Shown: piece after piece, positions 45,717 through 52,930 of the stretch
Layout of the letters: every line of letters starts with the position of its first letter
Position numbering within the stretch: the stretch's first letter is position 1
From: an uncultured Sphingobacteriales bacterium
GTDB lineage: Bacteria > Bacteroidota > Bacteroidia > Chitinophagales > Chitinophagaceae
Assembly (NCBI GenBank): GCA_937871285.1
Contig: CALMQS010000011.1
Location: 1 to 52,930 of the forward strand
Direction: 5' to 3'
DNA length: 52,930 nt
Position numbers and translations under genes: made by a program
The notes under the pieces: generated by a model
The model's database searches: none
What the model was told of the DNA's origin: nothing
Seen by the model: the letters and a program-made list of their open reading frames with translations, nothing else

Positions 45717-45878
45717 TTAATTTTTAGGATTAGGTGTATAGGTCGAAAACATAGATAAAGACTTTGTACTAACAGGTAATTGATTGTTCATTTTAAAATG
45801 ATAACTATTACCCTCAAAGCTGATTGCAAATCCTCCTGGCGTACTACCGGAGAAAATTATTTTCTCAAAGAATATCCA
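45717..45878 (-). other. Protein-like open frame between fecR and the sigma gene
   Basis: The 227-base gap between fecR and the sigma gene has a minus-strand frame with no start codon near its beginning. It reads SGSTPGGFAISFEGNSYHF, then KMNNQLPVSTKSLSMFSTY, and stops at 45717. The composition looks like a true protein C-terminus, so it may be the tail of a deleted exported protein. I do not recognise the family. Confidence 0.3.
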
Positions 45879-46425
45879 TTAAAATCAATATGGCTGGAAT
45901 AGTCAACCCTCCTCTTTGTGTAAGATACTCCCTTACGAATTGCAGGGCCTCCACAAGCTGATTACGTACCGTGTTCTCAGATACATTCAGGCGTGTGGCT
46001 ATTTCCTTGCGGGAGAGTCCTTCTTTGCGGCTCAGTAAAAACACCTGTTTTCTTTTTGCAGGCAGTTTATTCACCGCTTCGTTAATAAGAGATTGGGTAA
46101 AATTCGCGTCTAACTGTTCTTCCATATCTGCAGAAGTAACAGAACGATTCTGGTACGCTTTAATCCGGAGTTCGTGGCGGAGTTTTGTTCTTAAAAAATT
46201 GGAAGCCGTGTTCGCTACCACGGTATATATCCATCCCATGGGGTTTTCAATGGTGGAAAAGGAAGTTCTGTGCAGCCATATTTTCAGGAAGACTTCCTGA
46301 AGCACATCGTTGGCCTCAGTTTCTGATTTGATAAGAGAAACGGTAAAAGGAAACAATTTTTTATACAGCGTATGCACCAACTTTTCAAAGGATTCTTCAT
46401 CTCCCTGGGCAAGCCGGTCAAACAT
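45865..46425 (-). CDS. ECF sigma-70 factor partnered with FecR
   Basis: A 186-residue extracytoplasmic-function sigma factor, the usual length for Bacteroidota. Region 2 runs from MFDRLAQGDEESFEKLV through TEANDVLQEVFLKIWLH, with WIYTVVANTASNFLR for promoter melting. Region 4 (about 120-170) has the helix-turn-helix GLSRKEIATRLNVSENTVRNQL. ATG 46425 is chosen because the conserved region begins there. The frame continues upstream to ATG 46512 with hydrophobic residues untypical for the family, and a promoter element lies beside that codon. It should switch on the downstream susCD locus when FecR releases it, and possibly its own operon. Confidence 0.94.
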   Translation of the reverse strand: MFDRLAQGDEESFEKLVHTLYKKLFPFTVSLIKSETEANDVLQEVFLKIWLHRTSFSTIENPMGWIYTVVANTASNFLRTKLRHELRIKAYQNRSVTSADMEEQLDANFTQSLINEAVNKLPAKRKQVFLLSRKEGLSRKEIATRLNVSENTVRNQLVEALQFVREYLTQRGGLTIPAILILMDIL

Positions 46426-46517
46426 GGCATGATCAATCGTATATGTTGTATACTGTCTCAAGGCTGTAAGTAAATGGAAGATGAAGGTAAGGAAAAAGCA
46501 TACAAACAACATCTTGA

Positions 46518-46745
46518 ATCAAAAATACCCGGCAGTATACAAACTTATCAGGTAATGCAGAAAGCCTTTTGAATTATTTTAAAGGAGTTTTCAAGGCTCC
46601 TGCTTTAGCTAAGCTAACGGGGATCAATGAAAAACAAATACATCATTATGCTACAGGGCATCGCAAACCACGACCTGATATGGCAAAAAAATTTGAAACA
46701 GCTCTTCATAATTTAGGTAAAGAACTTATTGCTGCAGAATTATAA
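46518..46745 (+). pseudogene. Five-prime-truncated helix-turn-helix (XRE/HicB-antitoxin-like) gene
   Basis: An open plus-strand frame without a credible start codon ends at TAA 46743-46745. It encodes LAKLTGINEKQIHHYATG, then HRKPRPDMAKKFETALHNLG and KELIAAEL. The helix-turn-helix and the ALHNLGKEL tail are typical of Bacteroidota XRE-type or HicB-like antitoxin C-termini. The N-terminal half is missing; the sigma gene promoter region occupies the place where it should be. Confidence 0.65.
46520..46527 (-). promoter_or_regulatory. Minus-strand -7 promoter element for the sigma gene
   Basis: Reads TATTTTTG on the minus strand (TAnnTTTG). With the start at 46425 it gives a leader of about 85-90 bases. 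It lies within the residual helix-turn-helix frame on the other strand. Confidence 0.45.
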
Positions 46746-46758
46746 TTTTTTACTGCTT

Positions 46759-48486
46759 TTAGGATATACTAATCTCTTCCGGCCAATGTGTGGCTATGCC
46801 CTGTGTACGAATAAATTGCTGAAAATCCTCCAATACAGATTTTTTATCTCTGACAGCATGTGGTGTCAGCTTTTTACCAAGTGAAAAGGCAATGAGCATT
46901 CCAGCGGCTTCACCAATACTCCATTCAACCGGATGCAAACGGTAGCAACCATTGGTGATATGCGTAGTACCGATATTTTTATTGGCTGGAATCAGGTTTT
47001 GCATTCGCTGGGGTAAAAGAGCGCCCAAAGGAATCTGAAAAGGCAATGACCCAAAATCAATATAATTATTTCCGGTAGTGCCGGGATGAAGATCAATATG
47101 ATAATATCCTATACCTATGCTATCAAAAAAATCAGCCGCTTTACTTCCTGCTTTTTCTCCAGCTACCAATATTCTGTTTTCTTTGCCAACATGTTCTTCC
47201 AAAATTGTAAAAACAGATTTGATGCGCCTTGATTCACGGATGTACGGATATTTTGCTAACCCGTCATCTGTTCCTACTATATCTCCGCGTAGCCGTAATC
47301 CCGGCCAGCCCACTCCGCCATCAGCACGCGGAGCTTCAGTTTGCAACCAATAAAAAAGCGAGAGGCTAAGCTGCCTGCCCTGCTCAAGCGCGGCCTGAAA
47401 TTCCTGCTCAGTAACATCAATGATATTACGGATAAAATAATCATTTTGCGGCCAGTTCACCATACTGATATCCCTCGAAAAAAATCCCGGTTTAAAATTA
47501 TTTCTGTCAATAATACGACGGTAATTCCACAAGTTGAGCATTTGCCCGGTGGGCTTACCTGTTGGATCAAACCCCAGTGCTTTAGGTTGCAGTGTGGATG
47601 GATTTGAATACGATAATGACAATAATTTTCCGGGCCAGGCAGGCGTCAAATCCGGTACAAGCTTCTGCCAGTAGGCATAATCCTTAGGTTTATCTATCAA
47701 ATGGTTTTCGCCGGGCAGATAATCCATAGCAAAGCACCAGGTAAATGCCTGGTTATTGTCCGGCTCTGCTTTTTCGGCTGCATGGAGTTCATGTGTATTC
47801 TGGCGGGACTCTGCCCCCGTTGCATATTCCGTTTTTGTTAATGGCAATAAGTCGCCCAACTCCGTAGCATCAATGAAATAAGGGGCAGTAAGTATAATCT
47901 TATCTCCCGTTTGCAGGGAGTGCGCTTTTAATGCTTTCACTTTATCGCCATTAATATCTGCACCCTCAATTTTATGCTGCAGCAGCAGGGTTAATTTTCC
48001 CGATGCAAGGTAAGGCGCCAGCATATTATTCAGCACGGCTAAGGCTACACGCGGTTCATGGCATAGCCTGGAAACAGCTCCCGAGCCTGGGTTTAGGTTT
48101 TTATTGGTTTTAGCCGCTTCGGTAAGCGGATAGTGACGCACATAATATTCGCGGACTGCAGTACGCAGATCGCTGTAAAGTTGGGTGGCGCCAAAAGATT
48201 CTATCCAGGGATGTTCATCAGGGCAACTCAGCCCCTGCTGGGTAAGCTGCCCGCCAATCCAGTCGGTTTCTTCGGTCATGACTACACGAAGTCCGTTGCG
48301 CAAAGCTGCTATTGCCGCAGCACAGCCACCCATACCGGCGCCTGCTATTATTACATCTGCCGGCAATTCTTTTGCCGTTCTGGTTTTACTGATTGTATTG
48401 GCTACAGCAGGTATGCTGATAGCCGGAGTGGCAACAATGGCGCCACTGCCAATACTGAGCGACCTGATAAAATTTCTTCTTCTCAC
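46759..48486 (-). CDS. Tat-exported FAD-dependent oxidoreductase
   Basis: A 575-residue flavoprotein that starts with GTG. The N-terminus RRRNFIRSLSIGSGAIVATP is a twin-arginine signal, so the folded, cofactor-loaded protein is exported. The FAD-binding fold has VIIAGAGMGGCAAAIAALRN and the acidic TEETDWIGGQLTQQG. FIDATELGDLLPLT aligns with the FIDCSYEGDLM block of the other FAD oxidoreductase in this window, placing both in the FAD_oxidored family. The C-terminal part has the usual ITNGCYRLHPVEWSIGEAAG. The reaction is unknown, but such enzymes often accompany glycan-degradation genes. It lies upstream of the sigma gene on the same strand, separated by the helix-turn-helix remnant. Confidence 0.87.
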   Translation of the reverse strand: MRRRNFIRSLSIGSGAIVATPAISIPAVANTISKTRTAKELPADVIIAGAGMGGCAAAIAALRNGLRVVMTEETDWIGGQLTQQGLSCPDEHPWIESFGATQLYSDLRTAVREYYVRHYPLTEAAKTNKNLNPGSGAVSRLCHEPRVALAVLNNMLAPYLASGKLTLLLQHKIEGADINGDKVKALKAHSLQTGDKIILTAPYFIDATELGDLLPLTKTEYATGAESRQNTHELHAAEKAEPDNNQAFTWCFAMDYLPGENHLIDKPKDYAYWQKLVPDLTPAWPGKLLSLSYSNPSTLQPKALGFDPTGKPTGQMLNLWNYRRIIDRNNFKPGFFSRDISMVNWPQNDYFIRNIIDVTEQEFQAALEQGRQLSLSLFYWLQTEAPRADGGVGWPGLRLRGDIVGTDDGLAKYPYIRESRRIKSVFTILEEHVGKENRILVAGEKAGSKAADFFDSIGIGYYHIDLHPGTTGNNYIDFGSLPFQIPLGALLPQRMQNLIPANKNIGTTHITNGCYRLHPVEWSIGEAAGMLIAFSLGKKLTPHAVRDKKSVLEDFQQFIRTQGIATHWPEEISIS

Positions 48487-48602
48487 CTCAAAAGATTTTA
48501 TGAATTGCTGATGTTAACGATTGCCGTATCAGCTGAAGCAGTTGTTGTAATCCTTTAAAGATAGAATTGATTTCAATAGTCAGCGAAAAAACAATACAGC
48601 AC

Positions 48603-48635
48603 AAAAAAATCCCGGCAAAACAAAATTTGCCGGGA
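48603..48635 (-). terminator. Rho-independent terminator of the ribosomal operon
   Basis: On the minus strand CCCGGCAAA pairs with TTTGCCGGG around a six-base loop, followed by ATTTTTTT. It lies about 30 bases beyond the tsf stop and ends the rplM-rpsI-rpsB-tsf transcript. Confidence 0.9.
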
Positions 48636-48663
48636 ATTCATATAATGTAAACTGAAAATGATT

Positions 48664-49503
48664 TTACCCTAAAGCTACCCTTTTAAAATCAATTACTTTC
48701 AACTCACTGTCTACACTTAGCAGGTAATCACCAACAGTTTTTCCGCCATCTTTTACAAAAGGCTGTGCGGTTAATGTATTTTCTTTAAAGAATGCATTCA
48801 GTTTACCTTCTGCAATTTTATCAATCATCGCATCGGGCTTGCCGGCCATTTTAGGATCATTCTTAATTTGATCTGTTACAATTGCTCTTTCACGCGCTAC
48901 CACATCAGCAGGTACTGAAGCGGGATCCACTGCTACAGGATTCATAGCGGCAATCTGCATAGCCGCATCCTTTCCGGCATCAGCCGCTTCTTTATTTAAG
49001 CCTACCAGCACACCTATGCGGTTGGCGCCGTGAATATAGGATGCAACAAAAGGAGCATCCAAACGCTCAAACTTACTGATACCTATTTTTTCACCAATGC
49101 TGGCCAATTTATCATTTACCAGGTCGGCAATTTTAGCGCCATTAATAGCAACACCGCTCAGTTCATCCGCGCTTTTTACGTTATGCTGAATGGCGGCATC
49201 GGCAATGCTTTGAGCAAAGGCAACAAAGTCCGCATTCTTACTTACAAAATCCGTTTCACAGCTAATACAAACCGCAATGCCTGTTTTATTATCTGCAGTG
49301 GTTTGGGCAATTACCACACCTTCTTTTGCTTCCCTGTCGCCACGCAATGCAGCCACTTTTGCACCTTTTTTACGCAACCAGTCAATCGCCTCTTCAAAAT
49401 CGCCATTGGTTTCAGTTAAGGCCTTACGGCAATCCATCATACCCGCGCCGGTCATCTGGCGCAACTTATTAATATCTGCTGCTGTAATTGTTATTGTTGA
49501 CAT
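48664..49503 (-). CDS. tsf: Translation elongation factor Ts
   Basis: A 279-residue guanine-nucleotide exchange factor for EF-Tu. The N-terminal UBA-like domain carries KLRQMTGAGMMDCRKALTE, and the core has AVCISCETDFVSKNADFV, both characteristic. The rest forms the two EF-Tu-contacting subdomains, ending GDYLLSVDSELKVIDFKRVALG. The start is ATG 49503. The frame continues to TTG 49512, but the family N-terminus and the ATG favour the shorter form. It is the last gene of the operon, 51 bases after rpsB and just before a strong terminator. Confidence 0.97.
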   Translation of the reverse strand: MSTITITAADINKLRQMTGAGMMDCRKALTETNGDFEEAIDWLRKKGAKVAALRGDREAKEGVVIAQTTADNKTGIAVCISCETDFVSKNADFVAFAQSIADAAIQHNVKSADELSGVAINGAKIADLVNDKLASIGEKIGISKFERLDAPFVASYIHGANRIGVLVGLNKEAADAGKDAAMQIAAMNPVAVDPASVPADVVARERAIVTDQIKNDPKMAGKPDAMIDKIAEGKLNAFFKENTLTAQPFVKDGGKTVGDYLLSVDSELKVIDFKRVALG

Positions 49504-49554
49504 ATCAGCCAATAATTTAAGTTAGAAATAAAATTACGAGGGCACACCCTCCTC

Positions 49555-50493
49555 CTATCTTCCGCCACCAGGACGTCTGCCAGGTCCACCGGGTCCGCCG
49601 GTTGTACGTTTTCTTTGTCCACCGGGAGCGCCTCCTCCTCTGTTACCACCGGCGCCGGGACGGCTTCCACCACCAGGTCCGGGACGGCTTCCGGGCGTTC
49701 TGCCACCTCTTTCCTTATCTGCTCCGCCTGCTTCATCTATATCCAGCCTTGGTCCTTTATCTACCACTTCTTCTTCCGATTCTTCTTCCGATTTCTCGTT
49801 CTGACGTTCGGCTAAACCTTCGGCTATGGCTGCAACAATATAGTTGGTTATTATAGCAATAGATTTTGTTGCATCATCATTTGAAGGAATCGCGAAATCC
49901 ACTTTATTCGGATCGCAGTTGGTATCTACCATACCAAAAGTAGCAACACCCAAACGTTTGGCTTCTGCAAGCGCTATATGCTCGTGGCCGATATCAATAA
50001 TAAATAATGCAGCCGGAACACGTCCTAACTGGGCAATACCGCCTAACACCTTTTCCATCTTCTCTTTATCCCGGCTAAGCGTTAGCCTTTCTTTTTTGGT
50101 AATGCTGTCAAAAGTGCCGTCATTGAGCATTTTCTCAATGCTTTGCATTTTTTTTACGCTCTTGCGTACCGTGTTAAAGTTGGTTAGCATGCCACCCAGC
50201 CACCTTTCCGTTACAAAGGGCATATTAACCCGCTTTGCGCATTCGGTAACAATTTCCTTTGCCTGCTTTTTGGTACCTACAAACATTATTTTTTTGCCAC
50301 TCCTGGCAATGCTTTTTAATGCTGCGGCGGTTTCCTGCAGGTGCTCAACCGTTTTATTCAGGTCAATAATATGAATGCCTTTTTTTTCAGCAAAGATGTA
50401 AGGCAGCATCTTTGGATTCCACTTCTTGCGCAGGTGACCAAAATGAACACCGGCTTCGAGGAGTTGTTGTTGAAGGGAAGTATTATTTTCCAT
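49555..50493 (-). CDS. rpsB: 30S ribosomal protein S2 with extended Gly/Pro/Arg-rich tail
   Basis: A 312-residue S2, about 60 residues longer than usual. The canonical body has QQLLEAGVHFGHLRKKWNPKM, KKIMFVGTKKQAKEIV, RWLGGMLTNFNTV and the C-terminal FAIPSNDDATKSIAIITNYI. After residue about 235 an acidic patch (EESEEEVVDKG) leads into low-complexity sequence with GGR, PGG and RPG words to the end (GGPGRRPGGGR). It is most likely disordered. The gene lies between rpsI and tsf in the expected order. The tail is encoded by repetitive codons and is not a frameshift: the overlapping frame is a shadow. Confidence 0.95.
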   Translation of the reverse strand: MENNTSLQQQLLEAGVHFGHLRKKWNPKMLPYIFAEKKGIHIIDLNKTVEHLQETAAALKSIARSGKKIMFVGTKKQAKEIVTECAKRVNMPFVTERWLGGMLTNFNTVRKSVKKMQSIEKMLNDGTFDSITKKERLTLSRDKEKMEKVLGGIAQLGRVPAALFIIDIGHEHIALAEAKRLGVATFGMVDTNCDPNKVDFAIPSNDDATKSIAIITNYIVAAIAEGLAERQNEKSEEESEEEVVDKGPRLDIDEAGGADKERGGRTPGSRPGPGGGSRPGAGGNRGGGAPGGQRKRTTGGPGGPGRRPGGGR

Positions 50494-50577
50494 TTATCTG
50501 ATTTTAGAATTTGAGAACCTGCTGGTTGGCAGGCTGGTTTGAAAATTTCCAATATCCCTTTCCGGGGAAATAATGGA

Positions 50578-50967
50578 TTAACGTTTGCTGAACTGGAAGC
50601 TCTTCCTTGCTTTTTTCTTACCAAACTTTTTACGTTCAACACCTCTTGGATCACGCATCAGCAATCCGGCAGCTTTTAATGCAGGACGATAGTCTGCACT
50701 AACTTCCAGCAAAGCACGTGCAATACCCAGCTTTGCAGCTTCGGCCTGACCTTTAACGCCGCCGCCTGAAGCATTAATTTTTACATCAAACTTATCTAAT
50801 CCTTCAATAGTTTTTAAAGGAAGTTCAACCTTATTTTGAAGGTAGATCAGAGAAAAATACTGCTTGTAGTCCTTGTCGTTTACAATGATCTTGCCCTCTC
50901 CTTTAGAAAGGAAAACACGGGTCACTGCTTCTTTACGACGACCAACGCCATTTTTTTGCTTTTCCAT
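50578..50967 (-). CDS. rpsI: 30S ribosomal protein S9
   Basis: A 129-residue S9 of normal length. The start NGVGRRKEAVTRVFLSKG is the S9 signature, and DKFDVKINASGGGVKGQAEAAKLGIARAL is present in two parts of the middle region (DKFDVKINASGGGVKGQ and AEAAKLGIARALLE). The basic tail, GVERKKFGKKKARKSFQFSKR in pieces, ends with the SKR that reaches the P-site tRNA. It follows rplM by 51 bases in the conserved L13-S9 pair. Confidence 0.97.
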   Translation of the reverse strand: MEKQKNGVGRRKEAVTRVFLSKGEGKIIVNDKDYKQYFSLIYLQNKVELPLKTIEGLDKFDVKINASGGGVKGQAEAAKLGIARALLEVSADYRPALKAAGLLMRDPRGVERKKFGKKKARKSFQFSKR

Positions 50968-51018
50968 GTATTTTAAGCTTTAGGCTATTAGCGAAACCGC
51001 TATTAGCAGTTTTACTAA

Positions 51019-51462
51019 TTAAAATTTTAACTCTTTAGGTTGCTGTGCAAAATGCGGATGTTGTGCTCCCGCATACACAAATAATTTTTTATACATGCTG
51101 CGTCCCAGACGATTCTTAGGCAACATCCCTTTTACGGCTCTTTCTATCACCACTTCGGGGCGGCGGTTCAGCAAACTTTTTGCTGTCTCTTCTCTTTTGC
51201 CTCCGGGGTATCCGGAAAAGTTGATATAGGTTTTGTCTTCAATTTTATTGCCTGTGAATTTTACCTTGTCGGCATTAATTACTACAATAAAATCCCCACA
51301 ATCAACATGAGGAGTATAATAAGCTTTGTTTTTGCCGCGCAGTACCGCTGCAATGCGGGCACACATACGACCAACAGTTTGATTGGTGCCGTCTACAACA
51401 TACCAGTTATGTTGCACGGAAGCCGCATTCGCATGCTTTGTAGTGAAATGTAATTTACTCAT
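51019..51462 (-). CDS. rplM: 50S ribosomal protein L13
   Basis: A 147-residue L13 of normal length. Typical blocks are HNWYVVDGTNQTVGRMCARI, YYTPHVDCGDFIVVINADKV, YPGGKREETAKSLLNRRPE and VKGMLPKNRLGRSMYKKLFVY. First gene of the rplM-rpsI-rpsB-tsf operon. It has a well-formed Bacteroidota promoter at 51547-51580, which gives a leader of about 80 bases holding a possible hairpin. Confidence 0.97.
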   Translation of the reverse strand: MSKLHFTTKHANAASVQHNWYVVDGTNQTVGRMCARIAAVLRGKNKAYYTPHVDCGDFIVVINADKVKFTGNKIEDKTYINFSGYPGGKREETAKSLLNRRPEVVIERAVKGMLPKNRLGRSMYKKLFVYAGAQHPHFAQQPKELKF

Positions 51463-51502
51463 TCTTATCTTTTTTTACTCCCGTTCATACAAACAAGGAG
51501 TT

Positions 51503-51529
51503 GGTACCGTTGCCATCCCTTCGGTTACC
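51503..51529 (-). promoter_or_regulatory. Possible leader hairpin of the rplM mRNA
   Basis: In the minus-strand leader GGTAACCG and CGGTACC pair with one bulged A around a 12-base loop. A ribosomal-protein autoregulatory structure is possible, but the stem is short and no known leader family was recognised. Confidence 0.25.
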
Positions 51530-51546
51530 GGTTAAAAATTGGAGCG

Positions 51547-51580
51547 CAAAGGTAGGAGGAATCAAATAAGATTCCCAAAA
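51547..51580 (-). promoter_or_regulatory. Promoter of the rplM-rpsI-rpsB-tsf operon
   Basis: On the minus strand TTTTG (51576-51580) and TACCTTTG (51547-51554) are 21 bases apart, a good match to the Bacteroidota -33/-7 arrangement. Transcription should start near 51541. Confidence 0.7.
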
Positions 51581-51589
51581 TTTAAGGCT

Positions 51590-51946
51590 ATTATTTTTAA
51601 AGGCTCCTTTGTAATAGATTGATAATCAGTAAAAATTTTGAATCAAATTATAAACCGAAAGAGAAAACTCAACTTTTATGCATGAAAACTTTACTTTAAA
51701 GCTCCTCTTCCCTCCCGGTTGATTATATTGAGAACGAAGTTGCAATGCCACTAAACGGGTAAGAAATGCCTGTTCATTCATTTTACAGGCGATCGCAGGA
51801 TTGTATTTTAGATTTGCAAAAAATATCAGGGATAAGTCTTTAAGAAAAATTGCATTGAGCTATGAAAAGTTCTTCAGCGATCCATTACCCGCAAACGATA
51901 GCGCGATAGTAAAAGTGCAGGTTTGTTATCCGGTTTTTTAAGCGTC
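51590..51946. other. Intergenic region with one protein-like open frame
   Basis: No confident gene. On the plus strand a frame without a start codon (51732-51941) reads in part FRFAKNIRDKSLRKIALSYE and KFFSDPLPANDSAIVKVQV, ending CYPVF. It may be a gene tail remnant or chance. It ends just before the stop of the convergent SRPBCC/GyrI-like gene. Confidence 0.25.
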
Positions 51947-52888
51947 TTATTTTATGGAATACACTTCCTGGATGATGGTAAAGTTGTTTTTACCTGTTGC
52001 TTTTGCAATGTCGGCAGATGGGGTGTGCTTAATCCAGTAGCTTGTTGCCGGGCGTTTGTCGTTTTTTTTCAGCCATTCATACATAATACTTATATCTTCA
52101 TCCATATCAGTATAACTTTTTGTTGTTTGTATAATCACTGCCGGATGCTTATCCATTTCTATCATTTCAAAAGGCTCGTCAACATCCTGTAGTGCATCCG
52201 TTGCGGCTACGGCTACACATAGTATTATTGTGGAATCATTCAGCGCTTCATGCTGACTTAAAAAGGTTCCCGGATATTTTATTTCTTCCGCAGGTAAGTG
52301 AGCGCTTATTTTATTGTGCAAATAAGCAATCTGATCTTTCACTTCGTTTAATGCCACGGTATCAGACAAGGTTACGAGCTTAATGGCAGGCATTTCTTGT
52401 CGTTCAAAAGTTAAACCGCCAAAGGTATTATCCGGATGCTCTATCGCATTTTTAAACTGTACCATATTTTGCAAAAACGCCGTTCTGAACTCAGAGGGAT
52501 TAAAAAGCAGTTTAAATTTTTTAAGCATATTAGTTTTAAATACAAACTCCTCCGACCAGTTGATTTGCATATTCCACCGGTTCTTCTGTGATACCTGAAT
52601 CCGGCCTTCTTTTTCATAGCCATTCTGATCTTTTAACTGATATTCAAATACGGTGCTTTTTTTGTCGGGCCGCATAGTTAGGGAAGCAGGTTGGGGCTGC
52701 ACAATTTCATTATCGGCATACCACTTCTTCCAATTAACAGTATCCTGCAGGGTGCGGTACGTAATAAGTGCATCTGAGCTTACAACAATTGTAGCGTGAT
52801 AGGTACGACGCATGGGAATGATCAGCACCAGAATTAGCGCTGTTAAAAGCACCGTTAAAACTATAATTATAATTCTCTTTCCCTGCAT
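51947..52888 (-). CDS. Membrane-anchored SRPBCC/GyrI-like effector-binding protein
   Basis: A 313-residue protein. An N-terminal membrane segment (IIIIVLTVLLTALILVLIIP) anchors it with the bulk probably outside the cytoplasm. Residues about 30-150 resemble an SRPBCC/START-like ligand-binding fold (VVSSDALITYRTLQDTVNWKKW, with NRWNMQINWSEEFVF). Residues about 160-313 resemble the GyrI-like effector-binding domain of AraC-type regulators (GGLTFERQEMPAIKLVTL to FTIIQEVYSIK). It has no DNA-binding part. The ligand is unknown. It is transcribed toward a 484-base gap before the ribosomal operon. Confidence 0.65.
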   Translation of the reverse strand: MQGKRIIIIVLTVLLTALILVLIIPMRRTYHATIVVSSDALITYRTLQDTVNWKKWYADNEIVQPQPASLTMRPDKKSTVFEYQLKDQNGYEKEGRIQVSQKNRWNMQINWSEEFVFKTNMLKKFKLLFNPSEFRTAFLQNMVQFKNAIEHPDNTFGGLTFERQEMPAIKLVTLSDTVALNEVKDQIAYLHNKISAHLPAEEIKYPGTFLSQHEALNDSTIILCVAVAATDALQDVDEPFEMIEMDKHPAVIIQTTKSYTDMDEDISIMYEWLKKNDKRPATSYWIKHTPSADIAKATGKNNFTIIQEVYSIK

Positions 52889-52930
52889 GGGTGGGTCTGT
52901 TTTACAAGTATTGAATTTTACTGCCCGGCA

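Noticed and set aside
46426..46512. N-terminal hydrophobic extension of the ECF sigma factor
   Set aside because: A membrane-like segment is not expected in a sigma factor, the conserved region starts at ATG 46425, and a -7 element adjoins the upstream ATG.
49491..49736. Frame rich in Val, Glu and Pro overlapping the end of rpsB
   Set aside because: It is a shadow of the repetitive S2 tail codons. The S2 frame continues unbroken and is the real one.

Overview
The window looks like the chromosome of a Bacteroidota member, most likely the Chitinophagaceae or a close relative. The evidence is a SusC/SusD pair under ECF sigma/FecR control, the DUF4230 family, LytS/LytTR regulators, the rplM-rpsI-rpsB-tsf order, TAnnTTTG-type -7 promoter elements, and SusC with a long N-terminal tail before its signal peptide. 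No tRNA, rRNA, CRISPR array, prophage or intact insertion sequence was seen. The only mobile-type gene is a REP-associated tyrosine transposase.

Layout. (1) 0.4-9.9 kb: surface glycan and isoprenoid genes. These are a GT81-like glycosyltransferase fused to a HAD domain, a Gfo/Idh/MocA oxidoreductase overlapping a polyprenyl-phosphate sugar transferase, an M1-like aminopeptidase that has lost its catalytic residues, a FemAB/GNAT-like protein, an FkbM methyltransferase and ispD. (2) 10-17.7 kb: two tandem DUF4230 proteins, a metallophosphoesterase, an orphan umuC with a palindromic operator candidate, a secreted FAD oxidoreductase with a golvesin-like C-terminal domain, a small unknown protein and gdhA. 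(3) 17.7-28.7 kb: an Lhr-type helicase with in-frame repeat insertions, a RAYT transposase framed by REP palindromes, an S9 peptidase whose last codons lie in one of those palindromes, dxs, a LytS/LytTR two-component pair and an M28 peptidase. (4) 28.7-48.5 kb, all on the minus strand: a polysaccharide-utilisation-type locus. It runs ECF sigma, FecR, SusC (with STN signalling domain), SusD, GH106-like glycosidase, ceramidase-like protein 2, PVC-type cytochrome c dehydrogenase and ceramidase-like protein 1, with a Tat-exported FAD oxidoreductase upstream of the sigma gene. (5) 48.6-51.6 kb: the ribosomal operon rplM-rpsI-rpsB-tsf with a clear promoter and terminator. (6) 51.9-52.9 kb: a membrane-anchored SRPBCC/GyrI-like protein.

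How the parts may work together. In region 4 a glycan ligand bound by SusCD should signal through the STN domain of SusC to FecR, release the sigma factor and induce the transporter and the exported enzymes. The GH106-like enzyme points to a rhamnose-containing glycan. The two ceramidase-fold paralogs lack the serine expected of true ceramidases, so their role beside the cytochrome c dehydrogenase is unknown. This cassette is the best candidate for undescribed biology here. The SusC barrel, SusD and GH106 genes are visibly richer in A+T than the flanking FecR/sigma genes and the SusC N-terminus, suggesting that a new transporter and enzyme set was grafted onto a resident signalling module. Several gene remnants (SDR tail, HTH tail) and REP-type repeats show repeated rearrangement.
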